Assembly: GCA_902478365.1 (NCBI GenBank)
Contig: CABSKX010000073.1
Coordinates: 1 to 9,025 of the forward strand
Length of the DNA: 9,025 bases
Direction: 5' to 3'
Source: an uncultured Collinsella sp.
GTDB taxonomy: Bacteria; Actinomycetota; Coriobacteriia; Coriobacteriales; Coriobacteriaceae
Every line of letters begins with the position of its first letter. The first letter of the stretch is position 1. A program made the position numbers and the translations under genes. Shown one piece after another: positions 1 through 7,828 of the stretch. Below the pieces are notes generated by a model. It had not been told where the DNA came from, did not search any database, and saw only the letters and a list, made by a program, of their open reading frames with translations.

Positions 1-175
1 GATTCAGATTCGACAAGGGGCGACCATTGTGCAATCGCAAGAAGATGACGGGGCGGAATGTCAATCCTGGTCTAACAGAGCCTTATTTAATCCTCGTCCC
101 AGAAAAATCATTTGAAGGGCAGAAGGGCAAAAGTAGTCAAAAAGCCCGTCCCAAATTAACTACCCTTTGCACCGA
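1..175. other. Non-genic segment at left edge, downstream of the phosphatase
   Basis: No convincing complete gene is seen here. Plus-strand frame 3 stays open from base 3 to a TAG at 199-201, which would overlap the last 26 bases of the phosphatase gene. It has no visible start and mixed codon use, so a remnant or chance reading is as likely as a real C-terminus. An 8-bp unit, GAAGGGCA, occurs twice in tandem at 114-129. On the minus strand, GACGGGC followed by five T lies downstream of the phosphatase stop. It resembles the distal half of an intrinsic terminator, but I could not find a matching upstream arm, so I do not call a terminator. Confidence 0.3.
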
Positions 176-1015
176 TTATTCGCCCGGGTTGATATTCGCA
201 TAGAACTCGGCCCCGTCGTCTAGGCGAAGGATGCCCACGCGGCCGAACTCGGAGCCCGTTGCGGCGGCGCAGTCGATGTCGATGCGGTCGGGCACGCCGG
301 CGGTGTCCTCGCCGCCCAGGCGCACGATCTGCCCGCGGCCCGACTCCTCATCGAGCCCCGCAAGGCCGCCGACCTCGCAATAACGTCCAAGCGACACCGT
401 GGGCGTGTGACCGCTCACCACGACCGGGCCCTTGCCCTCGGCAGAAAGCAACCCTGTCGGCGCATCCCAATAGCCGTGACGAATCCACAGCAAGTCATCG
501 GATGACTGCACCGCAAGCATCTGCTGCAGTAGCTCGCGATCGGCGCCAACCGCTCCGGCACCATCGGCACAATCAACCCCATGTTCAAGCAAAAACGCCC
601 GCGCCGCCTCGGTCTGGATGCCGGCATGCACCAGCAGATACGGACGCTCATCAGTCTCGGCCACCGCGTAGAGCGGCAGCGTCGCCATCCAACGCACGAG
701 TTCCTCGTACGCCTCAAATTCCATATCGTTGAGCTGCTGACGGGTAGTCCAACCGCCGTTGATATCCCAGGTCTCGGCATCGAGCGGATCTTGGCCAATG
801 ATGGCATCGAGCATAATCTGCTCGTGATTGCCCTTAAGCACGCGAGCGTTGGGCAGCGAGCGCACGAGCTTAATAACGCCAACCGGATCGGGCCCGCGAT
901 CGATCATGTCGCCCAGCACATACAGCGTGTCTTCGGACGTCAGCGAAATCTTGGAAAGGGCCTCGTCCAGCGCGCGCACGTGCCCGTGAGCATCGGATGT
1001 CACATAAATCGCCAT
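176..1015 (-). CDS. PPP-type metallophosphoesterase (ApaH/PrpE/serine-threonine phosphatase-like)
   Basis: A 279-residue cytosolic phosphoesterase of the calcineurin-like PPP family. The dimetal-site signatures appear in the expected order: SDAHGH at 7-12 (D8, H10), GDMIDRG at 35-41, GNHE at 62-65, LLVHAG at 127-132 and SGHTPT at 201-206. All the usual metal ligands are therefore present, and the length is normal for the family. In this family such proteins hydrolyse diadenosine tetraphosphate or dephosphorylate phosphoproteins; the sequence alone does not decide which, so no symbol is given. The ATG at 1015 is preceded by an AGGGAAAGG purine tract as ribosome binding site, and a predicted promoter lies about 75 bases further upstream. 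The gene is divergent from the antiporter, appears monocistronic within the window, and has no obvious link to the defence-like cluster. Confidence 0.88.
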   Translation of the reverse strand: MAIYVTSDAHGHVRALDEALSKISLTSEDTLYVLGDMIDRGPDPVGVIKLVRSLPNARVLKGNHEQIMLDAIIGQDPLDAETWDINGGWTTRQQLNDMEFEAYEELVRWMATLPLYAVAETDERPYLLVHAGIQTEAARAFLLEHGVDCADGAGAVGADRELLQQMLAVQSSDDLLWIRHGYWDAPTGLLSAEGKGPVVVSGHTPTVSLGRYCEVGGLAGLDEESGRGQIVRLGGEDTAGVPDRIDIDCAAATGSEFGRVGILRLDDGAEFYANINPGE

Positions 1016-1090
1016 GGAACGCCTTTCCCTGCATTACGGCCGAAGCCCGATGCCACGGCTAAAACTTCAAGTTGAACTTAAACGTTACCC

Positions 1091-1119
1091 ATTGTACTCC
1101 GTTGCAATAAAGCTGGAAA
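1091..1119 (-). promoter_or_regulatory. Predicted sigma-70-type promoter for the phosphatase gene
   Basis: Reading the minus strand, TTTCCA (1119-1114) and TACAAT (1096-1091) are separated by exactly 17 bases. The -10 box matches the consensus at five of six positions and the -35 box at four of six. Transcription would start near 1084, giving a leader of roughly 70 bases before the ATG at 1015. This is a pattern match only. Confidence 0.5.
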
Positions 1120-1340
1120 GGGTTGCATACCGTCAACGGTCGCCAGCGCACGCCCGTCAACCCGCACCGCTCACGCCACGCCGTCTAGCCCAGCGCCCCA
1201 ACCAGCGACGCTCGCGTCGCAGCCTCGTGTCGAAAATGCGCACGCCCGCAGTCCAGGCCCATAAACACACCATCGTTGGGTACAAATAACCGCAGACAAC
1301 TGACCGTGCCACGCCAACCACCCAGGAGCGGACACCATCC
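1120..1340. other. Divergent intergenic region upstream of the antiporter gene
   Basis: Together with the phosphatase leader, this makes a gene-free stretch of about 325 bases (1016-1340). Short open frames cross it but lack plausible starts or protein-like composition. A perfect 7-bp inverted repeat, GCGACGC-TC-GCGTCGC, lies at 1205-1220 and could be an operator or a small hairpin. A TACAAA box at 1281-1286 could be a -10 element for the antiporter, but there is no recognisable -35 at the right distance. AGGAG at 1324-1328 is the antiporter's ribosome binding site, with a rather long 12-base spacer to the ATG. Confidence 0.4.
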
Positions 1341-2942
1341 ATGAACCAGATACTTCTCTTTATCGGCCTCGTCATTATTCTGTGCCTGACCATCAAACCC
1401 GTCGGCAAAAAGCTCCCCTTCCCCACCCTGCTCATCTTTATCGCACTCGGCATGCTACTGGGCGTCAACGGCCCGGCGCACATCGACTTTAGCGACTATG
1501 CGCTCACCGAAACCGTCTGCAGCACGGCGCTGCTGTTCATCATGTTCTACGGCGGCTTTAACACCAACATCGACCGCGCCAAGCCTGTCGCCGTGCCCGC
1601 GGTGCTGCTGAGCACGCTCGGCGTCGTCATCACCGCTGGCATCACCGGCGTGTTCGCGCACTTTGTACTGGGCTTCGACTGGATCGGCGGCCTACTGCTG
1701 GGCTCGGTCGTGGCATCCACCGACGCGGCCAGCGTCTTTAGTGTGCTGCGCGAGCACAACCTTTCGCTAAAAGGCGGCACCGACTCGCTGCTCGAGGTCG
1801 AATCGGGCTCCAACGACCCCGTCGCCTACATGCTCACCGCCGTGCTCGCGACCCTCGCGGCGGGCGGCGACGTTAACATCCCCGTGCTGCTGGCCAAGCA
1901 AATCATCCTAGGCGTGGGGCTGGGTCTTGCCATTGGCTGGACATCCAGCCGCCTGATCGAACGCGCGCAGGCAACAGCCGAGGGTGCGCAGACCATCTTC
2001 TTGTTTGCCGTGGCCATCGTCGCCTACGCGCTGCCGAGCTACCTGGGCGGCAACGGCTTTTTAGCCGTGTACCTTGCCGGCATTGTGCTAGGCGCGAGCG
2101 ACATCACCGGCAAGGTCGAACTGGCGCACTTCTTCGACACCCTCACCGAGATGGCCGAGATGACCATCTTCTTCTTGCTCGGCCTGCTTGTGACGCCCGC
2201 ACGCCTGCCGCAAATGCTGCTGCCGGGCCTGGCACTCATGGCGTTTATGCTCTTCGTGAGCCGCCCCATCGCCGTCGGTCTGCTGTTGGCGCCCTTTAAG
2301 ACGAACCCTCGCCAGGTAGCGCTCGTAAGCTGGGCCGGCCTGCGTGGCGCGGCTTCGGTCGTCTTTAGTCTCTTTGCCGTGGTGGCCGGTGTTCCCGGCG
2401 GTCACGACCTGTTTGACCTGGTCTTTGTGATTGCCGTGTCGAGCATTGTGGTGCAGGGCTCGCTGCTGCCGGCAGTGGCGAAGAAACTCGACATGATCGA
2501 CGCGGAAGGCGACGTGCGCCGCACCTTTAACGACTACCGCGTCGAGGACGGCATGTCGTTTGTCAAGCTCAAGGTGGGCGCGGGGCATCCGTTTGCCGGT
2601 CGCTCGCTCGCCGATATTGGCAGTGCGACGGACATGCTCGTGGTCCTGGTGCTGCGCGATGGCGCGCATCCCGTGCTGCCCAACGGTGATACCGTAATTG
2701 AAGAAGGCGACCTGTTGGTGATGGCCGCCCCGACATTTGAAGAGCGTGCCGAGGTTACGCTGCGCGAGGTCACCGTGACTCCCCACGGCCGCTTAGCTGG
2801 ACAGCGTCTGCGCGATGTGCCGCAAGGCAAGCACCCGTTTATCGTCGTGATGCTCAAGCGCGACGGCCAAACGATCATCCCCGACGGCAACACCCTCATA
2901 TACGCCGGCGACGAAGCCGTCATCGCCACGCTGGCATCATAG
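1341..2942 (+). CDS. nhaP2: NhaP2-type potassium/proton antiporter (CPA1) with two C-terminal RCK_C-like regions
   Basis: A 533-residue inner-membrane cation/proton antiporter. Residues 1-380 form about a dozen hydrophobic segments. Recognisable CPA1 landmarks are STDAAS at 126-131, GSNDP at 156-160 (the N158-D159 pair expected in the ion-binding site), GGNGFLAVYLAG at 236-247 and SWAGLRGAAS at 330-339. The soluble tail carries two TrkA-C/RCK_C-like units, about 405-475 and 480-533, each with a PNGD/PDGN turn followed by an E/A-G-D-x-x-V/L-strand. Such units usually sense nucleotides or ions and gate transport. The family exports K+ (or Na+) in exchange for protons in pH and osmotic homeostasis; the exact ion is not decided by sequence. 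The ATG at 1341 follows AGGAG. Codons are strongly G/C-ending. The gene runs toward the minus-strand cluster and ends at a long inverted repeat. Confidence 0.9.
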   Translation: MNQILLFIGLVIILCLTIKPVGKKLPFPTLLIFIALGMLLGVNGPAHIDFSDYALTETVCSTALLFIMFYGGFNTNIDRAKPVAVPAVLLSTLGVVITAGITGVFAHFVLGFDWIGGLLLGSVVASTDAASVFSVLREHNLSLKGGTDSLLEVESGSNDPVAYMLTAVLATLAAGGDVNIPVLLAKQIILGVGLGLAIGWTSSRLIERAQATAEGAQTIFLFAVAIVAYALPSYLGGNGFLAVYLAGIVLGASDITGKVELAHFFDTLTEMAEMTIFFLLGLLVTPARLPQMLLPGLALMAFMLFVSRPIAVGLLLAPFKTNPRQVALVSWAGLRGAASVVFSLFAVVAGVPGGHDLFDLVFVIAVSSIVVQGSLLPAVAKKLDMIDAEGDVRRTFNDYRVEDGMSFVKLKVGAGHPFAGRSLADIGSATDMLVVLVLRDGAHPVLPNGDTVIEEGDLLVMAAPTFEERAEVTLREVTVTPHGRLAGQRLRDVPQGKHPFIVVMLKRDGQTIIPDGNTLIYAGDEAVIATLAS

Positions 2943-3038
2943 CCATCCCCACCCATAAGTTGCGGTGAAATAGGAACTGAATAGGCCTCTGAGCAGCCAT
3001 TTCAGTCCCTATTTCACCGCAAGTTATTAAGGGGATGG
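2943..3038. repeat. Large centred inverted repeat between convergent genes (possible bidirectional terminator or REP/MITE-like element)
   Basis: The arms 2955-2981 and 3001-3027 are inverted copies: 25 of 27 positions pair, with mismatches at 2959/3023 and 2975/3007. Inside, GGC (2984-2986) pairs with GCC (2996-2998). Outside, CCATCCCC (2943-2950) pairs with GGGGATGG (3031-3038). All layers share practically the same centre at about 2991. It starts immediately after the antiporter stop and ends 18 bases before the stop of the small acidic gene, so it sits between two converging transcription units and could end both. Neither strand has a T-run after the stem, so it is not a textbook intrinsic terminator. 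A mobile or dispersed palindrome is the main alternative. Confidence 0.8.
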
Positions 3039-3056
3039 GTTGAAGTTCAATCGCGG

Positions 3057-3281
3057 CTACCAGTCCTCGTCTGCGCCGTAGTCATCGTCCGCGTCATCGT
3101 CGACGGCAAAATCGCGGAGGTCGAGGCCTTCTCGTTCGGCTCGGGCTAGGAGCTCTTGAGGTGACTCGTCCTCGATATCTACTACTTCGAGCATGGCGGC
3201 CGGAAAGCCCACGCCGGCTGCACTCCCCGCGCGGTCGAGCAGACTCTCGCGCAGTTGGTCTACATCAACTTCGATCTCCAT
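3057..3281 (-). CDS. Small, highly acidic hypothetical protein (74 aa)
   Basis: Family not recognised. The product has 15 Asp and 10 Glu among 74 residues, five Arg and no Lys, giving a formal net charge near -20. Residues 5-18 and 40-52 look helical and amphipathic, and the last 14 residues (61-74) are almost all Asp/Glu apart from Ala, Tyr, Gly and the final Trp. No signal peptide or membrane segment is seen. The ATG at 3281 is fixed by a perfect GGGAGG site with a 7-base spacer, strong evidence that the gene is translated. It lies 29 bases after the pglZ stop on the same strand and may be co-transcribed, but its codons are more GC-rich than those of the three genes upstream, so it could equally be resident chromosome next to an inserted cluster. 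An acidic tail of this kind could bind basic proteins or mimic DNA; that is speculation. Confidence 0.72.
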   Translation of the reverse strand: MEIEVDVDQLRESLLDRAGSAAGVGFPAAMLEVVDIEDESPQELLARAEREGLDLRDFAVDDDADDDYGADEDW

Positions 3282-3288
3282 GGTGAAA

Positions 3289-3294
3289 CCTCCC
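3289..3294 (-). promoter_or_regulatory. Strong Shine-Dalgarno site for the small acidic gene
   Basis: GGGAGG on the minus strand lies seven bases upstream of the ATG at 3281, in the 29-base gap after pglZ. It is the best ribosome binding site in the cluster and decides the start of the 74-residue gene. A run of six C lies just upstream at 3303-3308. Confidence 0.75.
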
Positions 3295-3310
3295 TATTCA
3301 GTCCCCCCAC

Positions 3311-5932
3311 TTACCATTCACGACCCAGATAAACATGGAAGTGCAGCGTCTGAAGAACACGATCTTCGCCGCTATCCGCGTTTTTCAGGCAAAGTGCATA
3401 CTCCGCGCGTTCATCAAGTTCAACGGTTGGACGCACCGTCAGCATTACCTTAAAGCGGCGCGCCCTCGCATCGACTTCGGTCAAATCGGCTACGATTCTT
3501 GCAATGTCGGTTACGGGGTTTCCGCTGCGATCGGCAACAAACACTTCATAGTTCGCAGGAAGGATCTTGCCGACCACTACCTCATCTTGCAGAAACTCCA
3601 GGAAGAAAGACGTATTCGAGATGGATTCAAGTTGCGTAACGAGGGACAAGCCAACAGGGCTCGATGCGACAAAGCCACGCGTTCCGGCGCGCTTATTGCT
3701 AAAGGTCAAAACCGGCACACACATCTCCTGCAATGAGATACCGCCATGGACAAAGTTCTCGCCTCCGCCGGGACGTCGCAAACGCACGCATTCACGCGGC
3801 GAAAAGCCCACGAGGCTACCAGCAGAAGCGGGTAGAGCAACCTTAAGCAGCGTATCGGACTCAGAATCGCTCGAGGCAACAGCCCAGCGGCGTCCAGCCT
3901 CAATGACGTCGCCCGCCACGTCCGCGACACTCGTATGATCATATTCGGTAAGCGGCTCTGCGGTGTACAGAAACCCATGATCTGCCGTAATGACGATTCG
4001 AGACGACATAAACTCACGCACGATGAGCTTGACCAGCACCGATAACTCGTCAATTGTTTCATCGCAGGCATGAAACGCCCTGCGCTCGGTTGCGGCCTTG
4101 TCACCAATGGCATCAATGAGATCGTGATAGATATAGACAACGCTCGCGTCTCCTACGACCTTCTTGCGTTCAGCACGGTCCATCTCGCCGACAAAACGGT
4201 CATAGCGAACCGCAACAGCACCCTCATAATGCTCGCCAATCACCTTTTGGCGAGATTCGATAGTATCGACGCGCCCCCCATCAACAAGCACGCCAAAGCC
4301 CGATCCCCCCTCTCCGCATGCCTCGTAACGCATCGTTCCATGAGGCAACAAGGCAGCCATACCGCATCTGGTTATCGAAGGAAACACGCCTTGCACGGCG
4401 CCAAGCTCGCACCGACCCTTTGTCTCGCGCTCAAGACGCTCGGCAAGTTCTGCAGCAACCTCATAGCGCAAAGCATCAGAAACGATGACCCAAATACGCT
4501 TTCCGCGGCGATTCGCGGGCTCAACGTAGCTCAGATCAAAATCAACCTGACGCGGAATACCTTTCACATATCCCTGCAAGCCCAATGCATCGCCCGACGC
4601 GCTTGCCCAACGGCGAGAGAGCTCCTTAAGAAACCAGCCTTTATACAAAGCTTCCATCGACTCAAAGCAGGCCCGGAAGTCTTCATCGAGCTCGTACTCT
4701 CCCGCTCTAAAGGCACCGGCGAACTCTGCCACCAGCTCACGGTACCAAGCGTCCATGCGATAGAAATCGCTGGCATAAGAACCCCAAAGGGCCAAAGCCC
4801 CCATGCCCGCAAAACCTTCTACATGGTCGCGATAAAAACACTGCATATGAGCTGCAGCCGAAACGCCACGATAATAGCAGGCAAGTTCCTCATACCAGAG
4901 CGATCCGCGACGAGAGGCGACGACCGACAAAACCTCATCAGCAGCATCCACAGACAGACGCACCCGCTCAAACAGCATGCGCAGAATGGTGGCATCGATG
5001 CAGGGAAAGACGTCGGCTCCTGCAATACAGTCAAGACCAACGTCAGCAAGTATCTTTCCAAGCTCAAGCTCGCGCTCAACCGCCGTTGTCATACTCAACA
5101 GCAATAGACGATTACCGCCACGAACCCAATAATCAACGCATGCGCGGCAGAACGCGGCATGAACAGCCTGGGAAGAGAAACGTCCCGACAGCGCGTCCAG
5201 ACATCCACCCGTCATTGACCGCGAGCAGGCGGTGAGCAACACGTGGACCAACAACTCGGGAACACGAGATAGCTCGAGCGCGTTCCCGTCAAAACCACAC
5301 CAATGACGAATGAGCTCGCAGAAATAGCCATTCATCTCATATTCAGCAAGTAGGACAACCACCTGATCAGCATTGCCCTCGTGCAGGAGTGCCAAATAGC
5401 CTGATACGATTGCCGCGGGATCGAGTTCGCTGGCACCCAAGCAGGCAGCCAAAATGCCAAGCTCAAGCTCATCGACGGTCGCAACAGCGACTTCCCTCGA
5501 TGAATGTAGCAACTTATTGAGCTTTATAACGTTGCGGCGCTTGGCAAAAAAGGCTTTATGGGACTCAAGCGCCGCGCGCATCTCATACGAATCAACCGCG
5601 CCGATCTCGCGTAGCTGCACAGAAATATAGTCGGCGGCAAACGGGACGCAACGCGCTTCAACATCCGCCAGCCAATCGCCAGACGGCTCCCCTGCGCAGC
5701 GACGATATATGAGCACCTTACGTCCGCCCAAGTCACCATTGAGCTTACGCTTGATAGCAAACCGACCACCCTCGCGATCAACGAGAACGCTGACGCCCGG
5801 CAGCTCCAAATCTGCAAGCACATCCTCAAATTCACCGGACAGATCATGCCATACAACAATGGCGCCCCCGCAATCGGCGTCCTGACCTGCAAACAAATGC
5901 AGCAGCTCGGATGTAATATCTGCAAGCTTCAT
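3311..5932 (-). CDS. pglZ: PglZ type A protein (BREX-associated alkaline phosphatase-superfamily enzyme)
   Basis: An 873-residue cytosolic protein, full length for PglZ type A (BREX-1-like). The N-terminal half (about 1-470) is a mostly helical family-specific region. The catalytic half carries the family signatures in order: VIVSDALRYE at 482-491 (D486), FPSITR at 517-522 with MAALLPH at 525-531 (candidate Ser/Thr nucleophile), IYHDLIDAIGD at 601-611, TADHGFLY at 649-656 (D651, H652) and FVHGGISLQEMCVP at 727-740 (H729). All metal-ligand positions look intact, so an active metal-dependent phosphoesterase is predicted. The remainder (about 745-873) is a beta-rich tail. PglZ is the common marker of BREX/Pgl phage-defence loci; its exact substrate cannot be read from sequence. 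The ATG at 5932 follows the helicase stop by 15 bases, with a modest GAGAG site at 5943-5939, suggesting translational coupling. Codon third positions are more mixed than in the antiporter gene, consistent with horizontal acquisition. Confidence 0.9.
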   Translation of the reverse strand: MKLADITSELLHLFAGQDADCGGAIVVWHDLSGEFEDVLADLELPGVSVLVDREGGRFAIKRKLNGDLGGRKVLIYRRCAGEPSGDWLADVEARCVPFAADYISVQLREIGAVDSYEMRAALESHKAFFAKRRNVIKLNKLLHSSREVAVATVDELELGILAACLGASELDPAAIVSGYLALLHEGNADQVVVLLAEYEMNGYFCELIRHWCGFDGNALELSRVPELLVHVLLTACSRSMTGGCLDALSGRFSSQAVHAAFCRACVDYWVRGGNRLLLLSMTTAVERELELGKILADVGLDCIAGADVFPCIDATILRMLFERVRLSVDAADEVLSVVASRRGSLWYEELACYYRGVSAAAHMQCFYRDHVEGFAGMGALALWGSYASDFYRMDAWYRELVAEFAGAFRAGEYELDEDFRACFESMEALYKGWFLKELSRRWASASGDALGLQGYVKGIPRQVDFDLSYVEPANRRGKRIWVIVSDALRYEVAAELAERLERETKGRCELGAVQGVFPSITRCGMAALLPHGTMRYEACGEGGSGFGVLVDGGRVDTIESRQKVIGEHYEGAVAVRYDRFVGEMDRAERKKVVGDASVVYIYHDLIDAIGDKAATERRAFHACDETIDELSVLVKLIVREFMSSRIVITADHGFLYTAEPLTEYDHTSVADVAGDVIEAGRRWAVASSDSESDTLLKVALPASAGSLVGFSPRECVRLRRPGGGENFVHGGISLQEMCVPVLTFSNKRAGTRGFVASSPVGLSLVTQLESISNTSFFLEFLQDEVVVGKILPANYEVFVADRSGNPVTDIARIVADLTEVDARARRFKVMLTVRPTVELDERAEYALCLKNADSGEDRVLQTLHFHVYLGREW

Positions 5933-5947
5933 GGCAAACTCTCAAAA

Positions 5948-7825
5948 CTAGTCATCAAACAAACCGGCGAAAATAGCATCCAAATCCTCTTGAGAGGTGG
6001 GCTGCGTCTCGAGTATTTCGGAATCAATACACCTGAGCATGGTGTTCTCTTTTTCGCGCAGGCGAGTATATATTTCCTCGTCAAGCGACCATGGATCGGG
6101 TTTTCCAAGGTCGTAATCTTCCGAAAGGTAGTAGTACCTTGTCTGCTGATCTTGCGGCAGGCCCAAACGGTGGATTCGATCGCGGGACTGCAGCAAATGG
6201 ACCAGATTAAAGCTGTACTCGTAGTACACGGCATCGTGACAAATCGAATGCAGCGAAACGGACTCGGCAAGCGTATGAGGATTGGTAATGAGTACGGGAA
6301 ACTTGCCAGCCCTAAAGTCATCCAGGTCTGCCGAACGACAGACAAGGTCATCCTGACCGTTAATCGTACGCGCCTCAATCCCCATATCAGCCAGACCGCA
6401 CTGAAGATCGGACATGCTCTTGATGAAAATGCACCAAACGATAACCGAGCGTCCCTGTGCTACCAAGTCGCCAATCAGAGAGCAGCAACGAGCACGTTTG
6501 CTCGATGCGCCGGCAGATCGAATCATGCCCACAATCTTATCGGAGTAGTCGACGGCATCGACCTCGCCGGTCTCCTCGTCTTCTTCGATAATCCAACGAT
6601 AGTCTTCGGGATTAAGCGTTTCGAGTAGGTCGATCGGATCGTTTTCCATCTGCAGAACACGCAGCATCAAGGTCAGCTTGTTGCGACGGTAACGGTTTTT
6701 AATAACGCCGAGCAGTAGATTCGTACGCTCGCCAGACGACACCTTGATAAGCTCGTCGGGCTCAGCCCTCGGGACGCCTAGGTCATCCTTGGTCGTACGG
6801 CAATAAAACGGCTGCAGCTTGTTGTTCACGAGCTCAATGTCCGAGTCCTCGGCATTTTTGAGCTCGCTTTTCTCAAAGCCAAAAAAGTTGTCATACTCCC
6901 GCGGATACAGAATGTGCAACATATTGTAAATATCGATATATCCGTTAGGAATTGGCGTGCCCGTCAGGGCAAACGTATAGGGGGCACTCCTGGAAACCAC
7001 GAGAGCCGCGTTAGCTTGCTTTCCGCCAACGCGCTTAACGCGATGGATTTCGTCGAACACCAAAAGCGTACGATCTCCAGCAACCTTACTGAGCTCCTCG
7101 GCAACGCCAATAGCCGCCTCGTAATTCACAAGCAGCAAATTGCAACCGCCCACACGAGCGCGAATATAGCTCCGACGGTCAGACTTACCAAGCTTTCGGT
7201 AAGCATCGTCTTGCGTCGTAAACAAGCTGAGCGGCCGCTTATCACCAAAGCACAGTCTCCACTCCGTCGCCCAGGAATCAAATGCGTTTTTTGGGCACAC
7301 GACCATAATGCGATCGACCATGCTGCGGGCCGCCAAAAAGGCAAATGCACCCAGCACGGTCGCCGTTTTACCCGACCCCGGCACCGAGAAGTTGCCTGCA
7401 CGTCCCATCGTTGCCAAGAAAAACGCGTCGCGCATCTGGCGATCCTTTAGCGGACGCACCATGGCGGCATCGACGACCTCCGAGAACTCTGCGAGATGGG
7501 CATCGTGCTTGTGATCGCCGCGTTTGATCTCATTCCCCAAACGTGAACGTTGCTCGGCAAGCTCGCGAATCTGCGCAAAGCCGTCCTGTAGGTCGTCATC
7601 GACCGATAGCGCCACACCAAGACGGCCAGCAACCTTCGAAAGCTTGCCAACAATCTTTTCGAACTCCGTATAGTTGCCGATCTCTTCGAGCAAAATGTGG
7701 CCCTGGACTACACACCTAACGTATGCCCTGCAGGTCATCTTAAAGCGAGCATTGCGACGAAGGGAGTCAGCATCGAGAGGCTCGGGATCAAGATAGATTT
7801 GTCCGTTTCGCTGATACAGGCGCAT
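5948..7825 (-). CDS. Compact SNF2/superfamily 2 DNA helicase-translocase of the PglZ cluster
   Basis: A 625-residue ATP-dependent DNA translocase or remodeller. A unique N-terminal region of about 130 residues precedes the ATPase core. Motif I is SVPGSGKT at 147-154 (K153, T154), replacing the usual DEMGLGKT-type sequence of SNF2 enzymes. VNYEAA at 233-238 corresponds to motif Ia/Ib, LLVFDEIH at 254-261 to motif II (DEIH box) and ALTGTPIPNG at 286-295 to motif III. The second RecA-like lobe has VIVWCIF at 461-467, ITNPHTLAESVSLH at 513-526 (motif V) and QSRDRIHRLG at 546-555 (motif VI, with the arginine finger region). All essential motifs are present. The region 360-440 between the lobes is charged and probably helical. 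No nuclease domain is visible. The ATG at 7825 lies three bases after the stop of the ParB-like gene; its AGAGGG site (7838-7833) sits within the last codons of that gene, so translation is probably coupled. Confidence 0.88.
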   Translation of the reverse strand: MRLYQRNGQIYLDPEPLDADSLRRNARFKMTCRAYVRCVVQGHILLEEIGNYTEFEKIVGKLSKVAGRLGVALSVDDDLQDGFAQIRELAEQRSRLGNEIKRGDHKHDAHLAEFSEVVDAAMVRPLKDRQMRDAFFLATMGRAGNFSVPGSGKTATVLGAFAFLAARSMVDRIMVVCPKNAFDSWATEWRLCFGDKRPLSLFTTQDDAYRKLGKSDRRSYIRARVGGCNLLLVNYEAAIGVAEELSKVAGDRTLLVFDEIHRVKRVGGKQANAALVVSRSAPYTFALTGTPIPNGYIDIYNMLHILYPREYDNFFGFEKSELKNAEDSDIELVNNKLQPFYCRTTKDDLGVPRAEPDELIKVSSGERTNLLLGVIKNRYRRNKLTLMLRVLQMENDPIDLLETLNPEDYRWIIEEDEETGEVDAVDYSDKIVGMIRSAGASSKRARCCSLIGDLVAQGRSVIVWCIFIKSMSDLQCGLADMGIEARTINGQDDLVCRSADLDDFRAGKFPVLITNPHTLAESVSLHSICHDAVYYEYSFNLVHLLQSRDRIHRLGLPQDQQTRYYYLSEDYDLGKPDPWSLDEEIYTRLREKENTMLRCIDSEILETQPTSQEDLDAIFAGLFDD

Positions 7826-7828
7826 TGC

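Noticed and set aside
1014..1289. Plus-strand open frame of 91 codons in the divergent intergenic region
   Set aside because: It starts within the phosphatase start region, is Arg/Pro-rich with no domain, and crosses the predicted phosphatase promoter.
2088..2786. Minus-strand open frame of 232 codons inside the antiporter gene
   Set aside because: Its translation is rich in His, Gln and Arg, as expected from reverse reading of GC-rich membrane-protein codons. The antiporter frame carries clear family motifs.
4070..5107. Plus-strand open frame of 345 codons opposite pglZ
   Set aside because: It lies wholly antisense to a gene with intact PglZ motifs, its translation shows no recognisable domain, and it has no ribosome binding site of note.
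5846..6628. Plus-strand open frame of 260 codons across the pglZ/helicase junction
   Set aside because: It is antisense to the start of pglZ and the helicase C-terminus, both strongly supported by motifs.
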